Origin: JBGRQA01 sp041725895
GTDB taxonomy: Bacteria > Bacteroidota > Bacteroidia > Bacteroidales > Marinifilaceae
Direction of reading: 5' to 3'
DNA length: 18,570 nucleotides
Assembly: GCA_041725895.1 (NCBI GenBank)
Contig: JBGRQA010000054.1
Location: forward strand, 1-18,570
Part shown: positions 1 to 7,537 of the stretch, piece after piece
Layout of the letters: every line of letters begins with the position of its first letter
Position numbering within the stretch: position 1 is the stretch's first letter
Program-made: the position numbers and the translations under genes
Notes under the pieces: generated by a model
The model's input: only the letters and a program-made list of their open reading frames with translations
Told to the model about the DNA's origin: nothing
Database searches by the model: none

Positions 1-3000
1 GTTACCCTTACATCGTAAGTTCCGGAGGCTGAAGCAACCAAAGTTTGATTGGTTGTGCCATCACTCCATAGATACGTCGATCCCACATTACCAGCATCCA
101 GAATAGCAGAATTTCCTTCACAGAACGCCTGATCCGCCCCCAGGCTTACAACCGGATTGGAGTTAACGGTGATAACAACTTCATCTGAAGCGGTACAACC
201 ATTGGCATCGGTTACCGTCACACTATAGGTGCCCGAAGTCGAAACAACTAAAGTTTGGTTCGTTGAACCATCATTCCAAAGATAGGATACTCCCAAATTT
301 CCTGCATCCAACTGCAATACCTCACCATAGCAAATCCCCCTATCGATACCAAGATTCACATCTGGTCCAGGCAATAAGGATACTACCATCACATCAGCAA
401 CAGGATCAAGACAAGGAGTAGTAGGCTGAGCAGTTAGACTCAAATTCACAAAACCATTTAAAACATCATTTGGCCCAGGATTATAATTAGGAGTTAATAG
501 AGTTGGATCAGAAAAACTCCCATCACCACTGGAACTCCACTCAAAAGAAGACGAATTACTAACAGCTCCACTCAAAGAAACTGAATTTGTAGAACAAACT
601 GACAAATCAGATCCCGCATTTACTAACGGAGTATTCACAACCTCAACCGTAACATCCACCCCTGTCTCAGTAAGCTTATACAACTGAAAACCATCCAAAC
701 CGTAACCATTTCCAACTCCTGAAGTACTAATATTTTCAATCGAAAGATGCATTGTCTCAGCTACCCCCGAAGTAAAAACACTTTGAAATTTATCCCACTC
801 ACAGGGTTCATTGGTATAGAAACGATCTACTACCATTCCATTCACCCTCACTAAAAACTCATCGTAACTATTGGAATGTAGATTGGTTACAAAAACCGAA
901 AAGGCATAGTAACTATCCGGATCCACAGAAACAGTCTGCTCCCAAACCGTATAATTTGCCTCGGCCCCTTTCACAATCATTACATTATCAGGGGAATCTC
1001 CGGTTACCCCCGAGCAGGTAACAAAACCACCTCCCAATACCTGTGTATTGGAATTTACAGTATATATGTTTTTATTTTGTCCACATGGCACATTTAATGG
1101 ATCATCACAATAAAAATAATCACTATCAAAACCAGTATTTCCATTGGAAAAATCTCCATTCTCTATCAATTGATTCGATTCATCCGGTTCGAAAACACGC
1201 AATGAATAGGTCGTCGTTTCTGTTGGTGCTACTGTTATCTTACCAGTAAGATCTCCAGTGTTCCAATTGAAAAGAAAACCTGAACCTGCATCTAAATCCA
1301 CTGAATTCCCCTCACAAATAATGGTATCTCCCAAAGAGACCTGAGGAGGAAAAGCACTACCATCACTGACAGTTACCATATCAATCGCAGTACAACCATT
1401 GCTATCTGTCACCCTAACGGAATAAACACCCGGTTGATCAACCGTCAACCACCGATCAACAGAACCATCATTCCATAAATAGGAAACAACATCCTTTCCG
1501 GCATCCAAAACAATACTCCCACCACTTGCCAATTCCTGATTCGGGCCCAAATCCACCATAGGATTGGGCAACCAACTCAGATTCATTTCGTCAGTACTGG
1601 AACAACCATGTACATTGGTAACAGTTACAGAATAATCGCCGGGTTCAAAAACAGAAATTTGTTGGGTTGTTGCTCCTGTATTCCAAAGGTAAGAGGCTCC
1701 GGGGTTGCCAGCATCCAAGGTTATAAGCGTACCGGCACAAACAGCTTGATCCGGACCTAAATCAACAAGCGGCATCTGTTCAAACCCAAAAAAAACAGTA
1801 TCTCTGTCGATACAACCATTTGGAAACATGACCTCAACACTATAACTTCCGGAGGTACTAACAGAAATGCTTTGAGAAGTAGCTCCCGTATTCCATAAAT
1901 AGGATCCTCCCACATTCTGCGCATCAAGCAATACAACACCTGTCCCACAAAAATACTGATCCGCTCCAAGATCAACTGATGGAGCGGAAGTAAGAGTTAC
2001 TTGCATTTGATCAGACACAGGATCGCAAGGACTATTAGGATTCGCGGTCAAAGAAAGAAATACAGAACCAACCAGTTTGTCCCCATTTCCAGGTGTATAT
2101 ATTGCATCCAAACTGGTAGAATCATTAAACACTCCATCTCCCGAGGATGTCCATTGCAACGAAGTATAATTGGTTGCTATTCCCGACAAAACAATATCTT
2201 GGTGTTCACACACAGATATATCATTCCCAGCATTTACACTCGGTGGCTCGATCACTGTAATCAATCTTGAATCCTGAATTTCCTTCAATTCATTAAAAGA
2301 AATACCGTCCAGCGCATAATCGTTTCCACTTCGAATAGTATTCTTGTTTACAATAGAAATATCGGCAGTAGTACTTGAACCTGAATGCCACAAGGCATAG
2401 AACTCTTCCCACTCACATGTAGTCCCCGATAATTTAAAAGGAGCCCCCATTAACACTCCGTCTATGGAAAATTGCAACTCCGCCGGATTATCGGGATGCA
2501 CACTAGTAAACCATGTTGAGAAGGCATAGTAAGTATTAGGGATAACATTAATGGTTTGACTCCAGATCTCAACCCCCTCATCGGGAGCACCATTAATAAT
2601 CATCATATTATCCGGTGCCGGACCGATATAATCACTACAAGAAGAAAAATTAGAATGATAATTGTTCGGATTAGTACCTACAGCATATTTCCCCTCATCC
2701 CAAAGAGCAGAGGAAGAAGCCGTGGCAACGTAACCATATTCACTACTAAATCCAGTATTCCCCTGACTAAAATCACCATTTTGGATCATCTCGATACTCC
2801 GATCCGGGATGAAAACCCTCAAATCATAGGAAGTCGTTACGTTAGGAGAAACCGTGATGGTGCGAGACAACTCACCAGTACTCCAATTGTACAGATAAGA
2901 ATCGTCCGCCTCCAACACCACAGAACTACCCTTACAAATAGTAGTATCACCTAGAGGGCTAACAATTTGCCCCCTACTAGCATCTATTAGAAAGCAATTA

Positions 3001-3038
3001 AAACAAGCTATAAAAAAAGGGAGTAACAGTTTTTTCAT
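1..3038 (-). CDS. Secreted multi-repeat PKD/Ig-like surface protein, C-terminus outside window
   Basis: Reading the minus strand from the ATG at 3038 gives 1012 uninterrupted codons that run off the left edge, so the C-terminus is missing. The N-terminus is a signal peptide (Lys2-Lys3, then a hydrophobic stretch to about residue 18). The protein contains two copies of a module about 540 residues long (starting near residues 30 and 570). Each has a Cys-containing Ig-like start (G-D-T-x-I-C), a carbohydrate-binding or galactose-binding-like domain opening with N-G-D-F-S-x-G-N-T-G-F, a PKD-like domain beginning V-N-A-G-x-D (residues 268 and 806), and then 70-residue repeats beginning V-D-L-G-x-D/N (355, 425, 495; then 894, 964). 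Such proteins in Bacteroidota are usually exported by the type IX secretion system and act as adhesins or gliding-related surface proteins. The expected C-terminal sorting domain cannot be checked here, so that role is inference. The ligand is unknown. Confidence 0.9.
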   Translation of the reverse strand, partial: MKKLLLPFFIACFNCFLIDASRGQIVSPLGDTTICKGSSVVLEADDSYLYNWSTGELSRTITVSPNVTTSYDLRVFIPDRSIEMIQNGDFSQGNTGFSSEYGYVATASSSALWDEGKYAVGTNPNNYHSNFSSCSDYIGPAPDNMMIINGAPDEGVEIWSQTINVIPNTYYAFSTWFTSVHPDNPAELQFSIDGVLMGAPFKLSGTTCEWEEFYALWHSGSSTTADISIVNKNTIRSGNDYALDGISFNELKEIQDSRLITVIEPPSVNAGNDISVCEHQDIVLSGIATNYTSLQWTSSGDGVFNDSTSLDAIYTPGNGDKLVGSVFLSLTANPNSPCDPVSDQMQVTLTSAPSVDLGADQYFCGTGVVLLDAQNVGGSYLWNTGATSQSISVSTSGSYSVEVMFPNGCIDRDTVFFGFEQMPLVDLGPDQAVCAGTLITLDAGNPGASYLWNTGATTQQISVFEPGDYSVTVTNVHGCSSTDEMNLSWLPNPMVDLGPNQELASGGSIVLDAGKDVVSYLWNDGSVDRWLTVDQPGVYSVRVTDSNGCTAIDMVTVSDGSAFPPQVSLGDTIICEGNSVDLDAGSGFLFNWNTGDLTGKITVAPTETTTYSLRVFEPDESNQLIENGDFSNGNTGFDSDYFYCDDPLNVPCGQNKNIYTVNSNTQVLGGGFVTCSGVTGDSPDNVMIVKGAEANYTVWEQTVSVDPDSYYAFSVFVTNLHSNSYDEFLVRVNGMVVDRFYTNEPCEWDKFQSVFTSGVAETMHLSIENISTSGVGNGYGLDGFQLYKLTETGVDVTVEVVNTPLVNAGSDLSVCSTNSVSLSGAVSNSSSFEWSSSGDGSFSDPTLLTPNYNPGPNDVLNGFVNLSLTAQPTTPCLDPVADVMVVSLLPGPDVNLGIDRGICYGEVLQLDAGNLGVSYLWNDGSTNQTLVVSTSGTYSVTVTDANGCTASDEVVITVNSNPVVSLGADQAFCEGNSAILDAGNVGSTYLWSDGTTNQTLVASASGTYDVRV

Positions 3039-3042
3039 GGGA

Positions 3043-3048
3043 CCTCCT
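3043..3048 (-). promoter_or_regulatory. Strong Shine-Dalgarno site of the repeat protein
   Basis: The minus strand reads AGGAGG four bases before the ATG at 3038. Most genes in this window have only A-rich leaders, so this near-perfect anti-SD match is unusual. It supports the chosen start together with the signal peptide that follows. Confidence 0.6.
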
Positions 3049-3129
3049 GCTCTAAAGAAAATTTCAAAATCTTTTGAGTCGGATTTTATCGACTTTTGAC
3101 GAATGATTCATTTTCATAAGTTAATTACG

Positions 3130-3137
3130 CAAATTTA
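3130..3137 (-). promoter_or_regulatory. Probable -7 promoter element of the repeat protein
   Basis: The minus strand reads TAAATTTG, an exact match to the Bacteroidota -7 box TAnnTTTG, about 90 bases upstream of the start codon. No clear TTG -33 element lies 19-21 bases further upstream, so this is a partial promoter match. Confidence 0.4.
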
Positions 3138-3255
3138 GTGATTAAAGTTTACAAATCATAGAAAAATGTATTCAACAGAACTCCTCAAAGCCTCATTCCT
3201 CCCATCCTACAAGCATTTTAGCCCCCTTTAAACATCTTAATTTTAATAATACTAA

Positions 3256-3298
3256 ATAAAAAAAGGGAGAGAAGTACAATTGTACTTCTCTCCCTTTT
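3256..3298 (-). terminator. Perfect-palindrome terminator after the tRNA-Arg pair
   Basis: Bases 3261-3298 form a perfect 38-bp palindrome (arms AAAAGGGAGAGAAGTACAA and complement), starting four bases past the tRNA 3' end on the minus strand and followed there by a T-rich stretch. It would fold as a long hairpin and stop tRNA transcription before the repeat-protein promoter. Being symmetric with A-tracts and T-tracts at both ends, it could act in both directions. Confidence 0.8.
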
Positions 3299-3302
3299 AC
3301 GG

Positions 3303-3377
3303 TGATCCAGCCAGGGCTCGAACCTGGGACCTACAGCTTAGAAGGCTGTTGCTCTAATCCAACTGAGCTACTGGACC
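3303..3377 (-). tRNA. tRNA-Arg (anticodon UCU), distal copy
   Basis: A 75-base cloverleaf can be folded on the minus strand. The acceptor is GGTCCAG pairing with CTGGATC (one G-U), then discriminator A. The anticodon stem is ACAGC/GCTGT around loop CTTCTAA with anticodon TCT, and the T arm is CCAGG-TTCGAGC-CCTGG. It decodes AGA arginine codons. CCA is not encoded. It is base-for-base identical to the neighbouring copy, 32 bases away, and is probably cotranscribed with it. Confidence 0.96.
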
Positions 3378-3409
3378 GGCCTTAGTATTTTCAGAATGTC
3401 TCTATTTTG

Positions 3410-3484
3410 TGATCCAGCCAGGGCTCGAACCTGGGACCTACAGCTTAGAAGGCTGTTGCTCTAATCCAACTGAGCTACTGGACC
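3410..3484 (-). tRNA. tRNA-Arg (anticodon UCU), promoter-proximal copy
   Basis: Identical in all 75 bases to the copy at 3303-3377: the same acceptor, TCT anticodon in loop CTTCTAA, and T arm. It lies first downstream of the promoter at 3504-3536, so the two would be processed from one short transcript. CCA is not encoded. Confidence 0.96.
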
Positions 3485-3503
3485 ATCCTTTTCAAATGCG
3501 ATG

Positions 3504-3536
3504 CAAATATAGGGATTTTTAATTATTACCCGCAAA
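3504..3536 (-). promoter_or_regulatory. Promoter of the tRNA-Arg pair
   Basis: On the minus strand, TTTG (CAAA at 3533-3536) is followed after 21 bases by TATATTTG (3504-3511). This is a full match to the Bacteroidota TTTG-N19..21-TAnnTTTG promoter, about 20 bases upstream of the tRNA 5' end. Confidence 0.75.
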
Positions 3537-3585
3537 TAAAAACTACACTTTTTTAAAATTAATTTCGCTACACCCCGCTAAAAAC

Positions 3586-5367
3586 CTAGGCTTCAGAACG
3601 AATCCAATTCACCAAACCTTTGCTTTTTATTATATCCATTATCTTCCCCGGTAAGGAGGGCATTTCAAAAACATGATCAGCGACCCTGATTTGTCCTTTC
3701 AAAAGATCAACTTCCACCCTATTGCCCGGCAGGTAAGCTTCCACTATCTGGGGATTGACAATTAACAGCAAGCCCTGATTAATGCATGAACGATAAAAAA
3801 TCCTGTTAACAGATTTAACAATTACAACCCGTACCCCTGCATAGGATAATCCAACAGAAGGATGCTCCCGTGAACTACCACAACCAAAATTCTCTCCTCC
3901 GATTATAATATCACCCTTTTGCACTCTCTCCGAAAACCGATCATCAAACCCTTTGAATAAATGAGGTAGAATCGCAGAACCATCAGAACTTAAAATATTA
4001 TAGGTAAGACTCCCGGCAAACATCTGATCCGTATTCAAATTGTCCACATCCTTATAATTCCATACACCTTCAACTCTCCGATTATCATCAGAAGGTATTT
4101 CGACTGTTACACATGGAGTCTTATGAAAAGGAAACACCTCCGAGCTTACCTCAGTTCTGGGATCCGTAACCTCTCCTTTAAGCGCAGACCAGGCAACTGT
4201 AGCGGGAGATGCCAGGTAAATCTCAGCATTCTTATTCCCCATTCGCCCCAAAAAATTACGGTTGGCTGTAGAAATCACCTTAAATCCATCTGCAGGGATA
4301 CCTTGTCCGGTTCCCAGACAGGGCCCACAAGAGGCCCCCAAGATACTAGCACCTGATTTTATTAAGGTCGCAATAATCCCTTCCTCCAGAGCTTGCAAAT
4401 ATATTTCACGAGAAGCCGGAGCCACCAACAATTGAAAACCAGGAGCTACTTGTTCCCCATTCAGAATATCGGCTACAATCTCAAGATCCTCCAGACGTCC
4501 ATTTGTGCAGGTCCCTATAAGTCCCTGATTGAGTTTTACCCCTTGTACCTCCACCACAGCTTTTACATTCTCAACTTGATGAGGGATCGCCACCAAAGGA
4601 ACAACATCCTCTAAATTGATCTCTATCTCCTTGTAATACAAAGCATCTTCATCAGCCCAAACTCCTTTCACTTCCTCCCCTTCAAAAAACTGCTCCAAAA
4701 CCTCATCCGGAGGAAATACTGCATTTTTTGCTCCCATCTCCGAGGCCAGATTTGCCAACGTCATCCTTTGTGCTATAGAAAGTGTTTCAACACCATCCCC
4801 GTGGAATTCAACCGACATATAGTTAGCACCAGCCGCCCCAATCATTCCAATAATCCAAAGTGACAAATCTTTGGCATAAACGCCTTCTCGCATTCTTCCT
4901 TTCAAGCTAATCTTAATAGACTCAGGCACCCGAAACCAGGTTTCGCCACGCTTCCACAAGCCTGCTGTCTCAGTTCGGTCGATACCTGCTGCCAATGCAT
5001 TAAAAGCACCTGCCGTACAGGTATGACTGTCACTCCCCACTATAACCATCCCAGGTCGGGCATGATATGACATTATTTGATGACAGATACCGCAACCAAC
5101 ATCGTAAAACTTTTCAACCCCCTGTTGTATTACCAAATCCCTCACAAACTGATAATCGGTTGCCAACTTTGCATTGGTCGGAGGGGCATTATGATCCAAC
5201 ACTACTAACAATTGGTTTGGATCATGAATTCTCTCCCCACCCATTTTCTCAAAAGTTTTGAAAATACTAACCGTATTATCATGTGAAAGAACAATATCCG
5301 GCTTGCGAAAAATAATGCTACCGCATTTCGCTCCCAGAATTTTTTCAACAAATGTTTGCCTGGCCAT
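3586..5367 (-). CDS. Fused LeuC-LeuD-type hydro-lyase (3-isopropylmalate dehydratase/homoaconitase family)
   Basis: A 593-residue iron-sulphur hydro-lyase joins a LeuC-like catalytic part (about 1-420) and a LeuD-like swivel domain (about 430-593). Family residues are present: D58-H59, G-I-C-H96, D113-S-H115, the three [4Fe-4S] ligands C287 (GTCTNG), C347 and C350 (CGPC), and G-C-G-S-S-R-E-H at 495-502. Family members move a hydroxyl group between adjacent carbons through dehydration and rehydration. LeuCD does this to 2-isopropylmalate in leucine synthesis, and homoaconitase to homocitrate. The substrate loop after N-T-D (about 446-460) reads A-G-S-L-T-Y-N-I, lacking the common R-Y-L, so the substrate cannot be assigned. 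It lies 92 bases downstream of its paralogue, probably in one operon, with no leuA or leuB nearby. No clear terminator follows before the tRNA promoter. Confidence 0.88.
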   Translation of the reverse strand: MARQTFVEKILGAKCGSIIFRKPDIVLSHDNTVSIFKTFEKMGGERIHDPNQLLVVLDHNAPPTNAKLATDYQFVRDLVIQQGVEKFYDVGCGICHQIMSYHARPGMVIVGSDSHTCTAGAFNALAAGIDRTETAGLWKRGETWFRVPESIKISLKGRMREGVYAKDLSLWIIGMIGAAGANYMSVEFHGDGVETLSIAQRMTLANLASEMGAKNAVFPPDEVLEQFFEGEEVKGVWADEDALYYKEIEINLEDVVPLVAIPHQVENVKAVVEVQGVKLNQGLIGTCTNGRLEDLEIVADILNGEQVAPGFQLLVAPASREIYLQALEEGIIATLIKSGASILGASCGPCLGTGQGIPADGFKVISTANRNFLGRMGNKNAEIYLASPATVAWSALKGEVTDPRTEVSSEVFPFHKTPCVTVEIPSDDNRRVEGVWNYKDVDNLNTDQMFAGSLTYNILSSDGSAILPHLFKGFDDRFSERVQKGDIIIGGENFGCGSSREHPSVGLSYAGVRVVIVKSVNRIFYRSCINQGLLLIVNPQIVEAYLPGNRVEVDLLKGQIRVADHVFEMPSLPGKIMDIIKSKGLVNWIRSEA

Positions 5368-5459
5368 AGCAATGAATCGTTTAGGTTATAAATATCAAAA
5401 GGTGAATGCAAAATTCTTAAGCTACATGGGGACTATTTCGTGCATCCTCAATTATCGAA

Positions 5460-7280
5460 TCAAAACAGTCCCCCTTTTTGGTAAATCTCCATTTGAACTT
5501 CAGAGAATTTCTCCCCTTCTATTGTTTTGCCTTTACTCAGGTTAGTAATCAAACCTTTCTCAAAATCAAGTCGTAACCGATCTCCACTATTCAACTGCAG
5601 CTCCTCAACAGATTGAGAAACCATAATGGGAAAGGCAGCATTAATAGCATTCCGCTCATAGATTACCCCATAAGATTCAGCCAGAATGGCCTGAACTCCA
5701 AGCGCCTTGAAGCAATCGACCGCCTGTTGTCGGGAACTGCCACAACCAAAATTCTTTTTGACAACTACAACATCCCCAACCTGAACTTGCCGGGCAAAAT
5801 CTTCATATCCTTTTAAGTTATCAAAAGTATACTGCCCCATCTCATCAAAATCAGTGATAGCCAGGTAGCGGTTGTGAAATATCATATCCGTATCAATATT
5901 ATCAATAGGGATATACCAAACCCGCCCCTCTACAAAAGCCGGTTTCTTCCCCTCTTCCCCATACTGCTTTTCCTTTGCCTTTTTTTCCAACCTCTCGACC
6001 GGCGTAAAAAGAACTGGTTCCAAAGGAATATCATCAGGAGTTGTCAAACAACCAGCCACAGCAGAGGCAGCAACCACAGCCGGAGAAGCAAGATAAACAT
6101 CTCCCTTTCCCTGCTTGCCTGGAAAATTTCGGTTTCCTGTACTTACGGTAACCTCACCGGCACCATTTTGCCCTACTTGTCCTGCTGCACATCCTGCACA
6201 CCCGGCATTGGAAACCAAGGCCCCGGCTTCCTTAAATACAGTAAACAATCCTTCGTTCAAACAAGCTTTCCACACTTCATCAGTGGAAGGGACTATCTTT
6301 AAAACAACTCCAGGCGCCACCTTCCGATCCTTTAAAATGGAAGCAACCAAACGCATGTCATCCAACCGACCATTGGTGCAACTACCAATAAATGCAGAAT
6401 CAATTTTTGTCCCTTTTACCTGGTCCAAAGAAACAGTATTGTGCGGCTCCCCTGGCAGAGAAATCCGGGGCACAAATTCATCCAACTTCAATTCAAATGA
6501 TTTCTCATAGCTGGCATTTTCATCCCCCCTAACCAATCTCAAATTCCGTCCACTTCGCTTCCGACTATAATCCATAATCTTCTCATTAGGGGTAAAAAGA
6601 ATTATAACACACCCCATTTCGGTAGCCATAGAAGCAATGGTTATTCGCTCGTCCAAAGATAGTTCATCCACCGCATCCCCATATAACTCAACAGAGTAGC
6701 CCAACAGCGAATTGGCTCCAAATTCGTTAAGCAGATTCAGCACAATGTCTTTGGCTGTGAGGCCTTCAGGCCTTTTCCCACTCAAAGTTATCTTCACAGA
6801 GGGAGGTACTTTAAACCAAACCTTACCACTATGAAAAGCCGCTGCCACATCCTTATCCCCCATTCCTTGCCCAAAAGCCCCAACAGCTCCCAGAATATTT
6901 GCATGCGAATCCGTAGTTACCGCTGTGGATCCGGAATACGCCAAACCTTCCTGAATCAGGGTATGCGTTCCTATTCCACTATCAATATCATAAACCTTAA
7001 CCCCTAAACCTCGGGCAAAAACACGACACACTTGCTGATTTACGGCATACTTCTGATCGGAGCCTGTTGGGTTGCAATCAAAAGTAAAAAAAGTCTTTTC
7101 CGGATCGGCAACCTGCAACCGATTCTCCCGAATATTTTTCACCACATTTGCTCCACCAAAATCACGGGCAGCCCGTGCATCTATTTCAATATCGACAATG
7201 TCACCCGGCTTAACAACCGCCTCTTTGGAATGGTTGGCCAGTATCTTTTCTATTAAGGTCATTCCCATAAAGCAACTCAT
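5460..7280 (-). CDS. Fused aconitase/LeuCD-family hydro-lyase with altered active site
   Basis: This 606-residue paralogue of the next gene has the same fused layout: a catalytic part to about 425, a Lys/Glu-rich linker (430-446), then the swivel domain. Cluster ligands C301 (GSCTNG), C361 and C364 (GCAGC) are present, as are H106, T-D124-S-H126 and G-C-G-S-S-R at 512-517. Two usually invariant sites differ: the D-H pair that supplies the catalytic histidine reads D68-C69, and S-R-E-H reads S-R-Q-Q (516-519). The substrate loop I-D-T-D-M-I-F-H-N-R-Y-L is LeuD-like. It may act on a different substrate from its neighbour or catalyse a step after it; this is inference. In-frame ATGs at 7268 and 7262 are alternative starts; the one at 7280 is kept because its upstream sequence is A-rich. 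It is the first gene of the probable two-gene operon. No convincing promoter was seen. Confidence 0.85.
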   Translation of the reverse strand: MSCFMGMTLIEKILANHSKEAVVKPGDIVDIEIDARAARDFGGANVVKNIRENRLQVADPEKTFFTFDCNPTGSDQKYAVNQQVCRVFARGLGVKVYDIDSGIGTHTLIQEGLAYSGSTAVTTDSHANILGAVGAFGQGMGDKDVAAAFHSGKVWFKVPPSVKITLSGKRPEGLTAKDIVLNLLNEFGANSLLGYSVELYGDAVDELSLDERITIASMATEMGCVIILFTPNEKIMDYSRKRSGRNLRLVRGDENASYEKSFELKLDEFVPRISLPGEPHNTVSLDQVKGTKIDSAFIGSCTNGRLDDMRLVASILKDRKVAPGVVLKIVPSTDEVWKACLNEGLFTVFKEAGALVSNAGCAGCAAGQVGQNGAGEVTVSTGNRNFPGKQGKGDVYLASPAVVAASAVAGCLTTPDDIPLEPVLFTPVERLEKKAKEKQYGEEGKKPAFVEGRVWYIPIDNIDTDMIFHNRYLAITDFDEMGQYTFDNLKGYEDFARQVQVGDVVVVKKNFGCGSSRQQAVDCFKALGVQAILAESYGVIYERNAINAAFPIMVSQSVEELQLNSGDRLRLDFEKGLITNLSKGKTIEGEKFSEVQMEIYQKGGLF

Positions 7281-7456
7281 TATTTTGATTCACATTTTCA
7301 ACATATAAGCTACTAAATTTCACAACCTTTAGCAAAAACATTTTCCCCTTCAAAAATCATCCTTCATTAACCCAATTGCAACAAACTCTCCCAAGGAATC
7401 CCCCCCCCTTAAAAATCATCCTACATCACAAAATAACACCAATGAAAAAGAACATT
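7281..7456. other. Intergenic region with short direct repeat and C9 tract
   Basis: No gene is seen between the start of the fused hydro-lyase and the hairpin at 7457. It holds an imperfect direct repeat of about 22 bases (7345-7367 and 7405-7426, core CCCCTT then AAAAATCATCCT) spaced 60 bases apart. A run of nine C residues (7400-7408) abuts the second copy. Confidence 0.6.
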
Positions 7457-7492
7457 AAAGGAGGTCGTATTTTACTACCTCCTTTCTTTTTT
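7457..7492 (+). terminator. Orphan terminator-like hairpin before the MFS gene
   Basis: AAAGGAGGT (7457-7465) pairs with ACCTCCTTT (7477-7485) across an 11-base loop, followed by CTTTTTT. It has intrinsic terminator form on the plus strand. No plus-strand gene lies upstream of it in this intergenic region, and the MFS promoter begins only after it. It may end a short unannotated transcript, or insulate the MFS gene from readthrough. Confidence 0.55.
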
Positions 7493-7508
7493 AAACAAGA
7501 CAAATAGA

Positions 7509-7516
7509 TATCTTTG
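7509..7516 (+). promoter_or_regulatory. -7 promoter element of the MFS gene
   Basis: TATCTTTG matches TAnnTTTG exactly. Its last three bases (TTG at 7514-7516) are also the first possible start codon of the MFS reading frame. A transcript starting about seven bases downstream could not include that TTG, which favours the ATG at 7538. No clear -33 element was seen. Confidence 0.55.
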
Positions 7517-7537
7517 CATTTCAAATCGTCTAGATCT

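Noticed and set aside
2556..2954. 132-codon plus-strand reading frame, and others within 1043-2954
   Set aside because: They lie antisense to the continuous repeat-protein frame, show no domain, and have low-complexity composition expected of antisense frames.
1..3038. CRISPR-like or short tandem DNA repeats in the repetitive left region
   Set aside because: The repetition is at protein level with diverged 70-residue and 540-residue units in one reading frame, not identical short repeats with spacers.
3303..3484. tRNA-Arg pair as an integration site for a mobile element
   Set aside because: The duplicated tRNA could mimic attachment sites, but both copies are complete and adjacent, and no integrase or foreign genes lie between or beside them.
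6115..6510. Plus-strand frames of 131 and 142 codons inside the fused hydro-lyase
   Set aside because: Fully antisense to a conserved enzyme with intact motifs, and no promoter or family match.
7514..7537. TTG start eight codons upstream for the MFS transporter
   Set aside because: The TTG is part of the TATCTTTG promoter box, so a transcript would begin after it; the ATG at 7538 is preferred.
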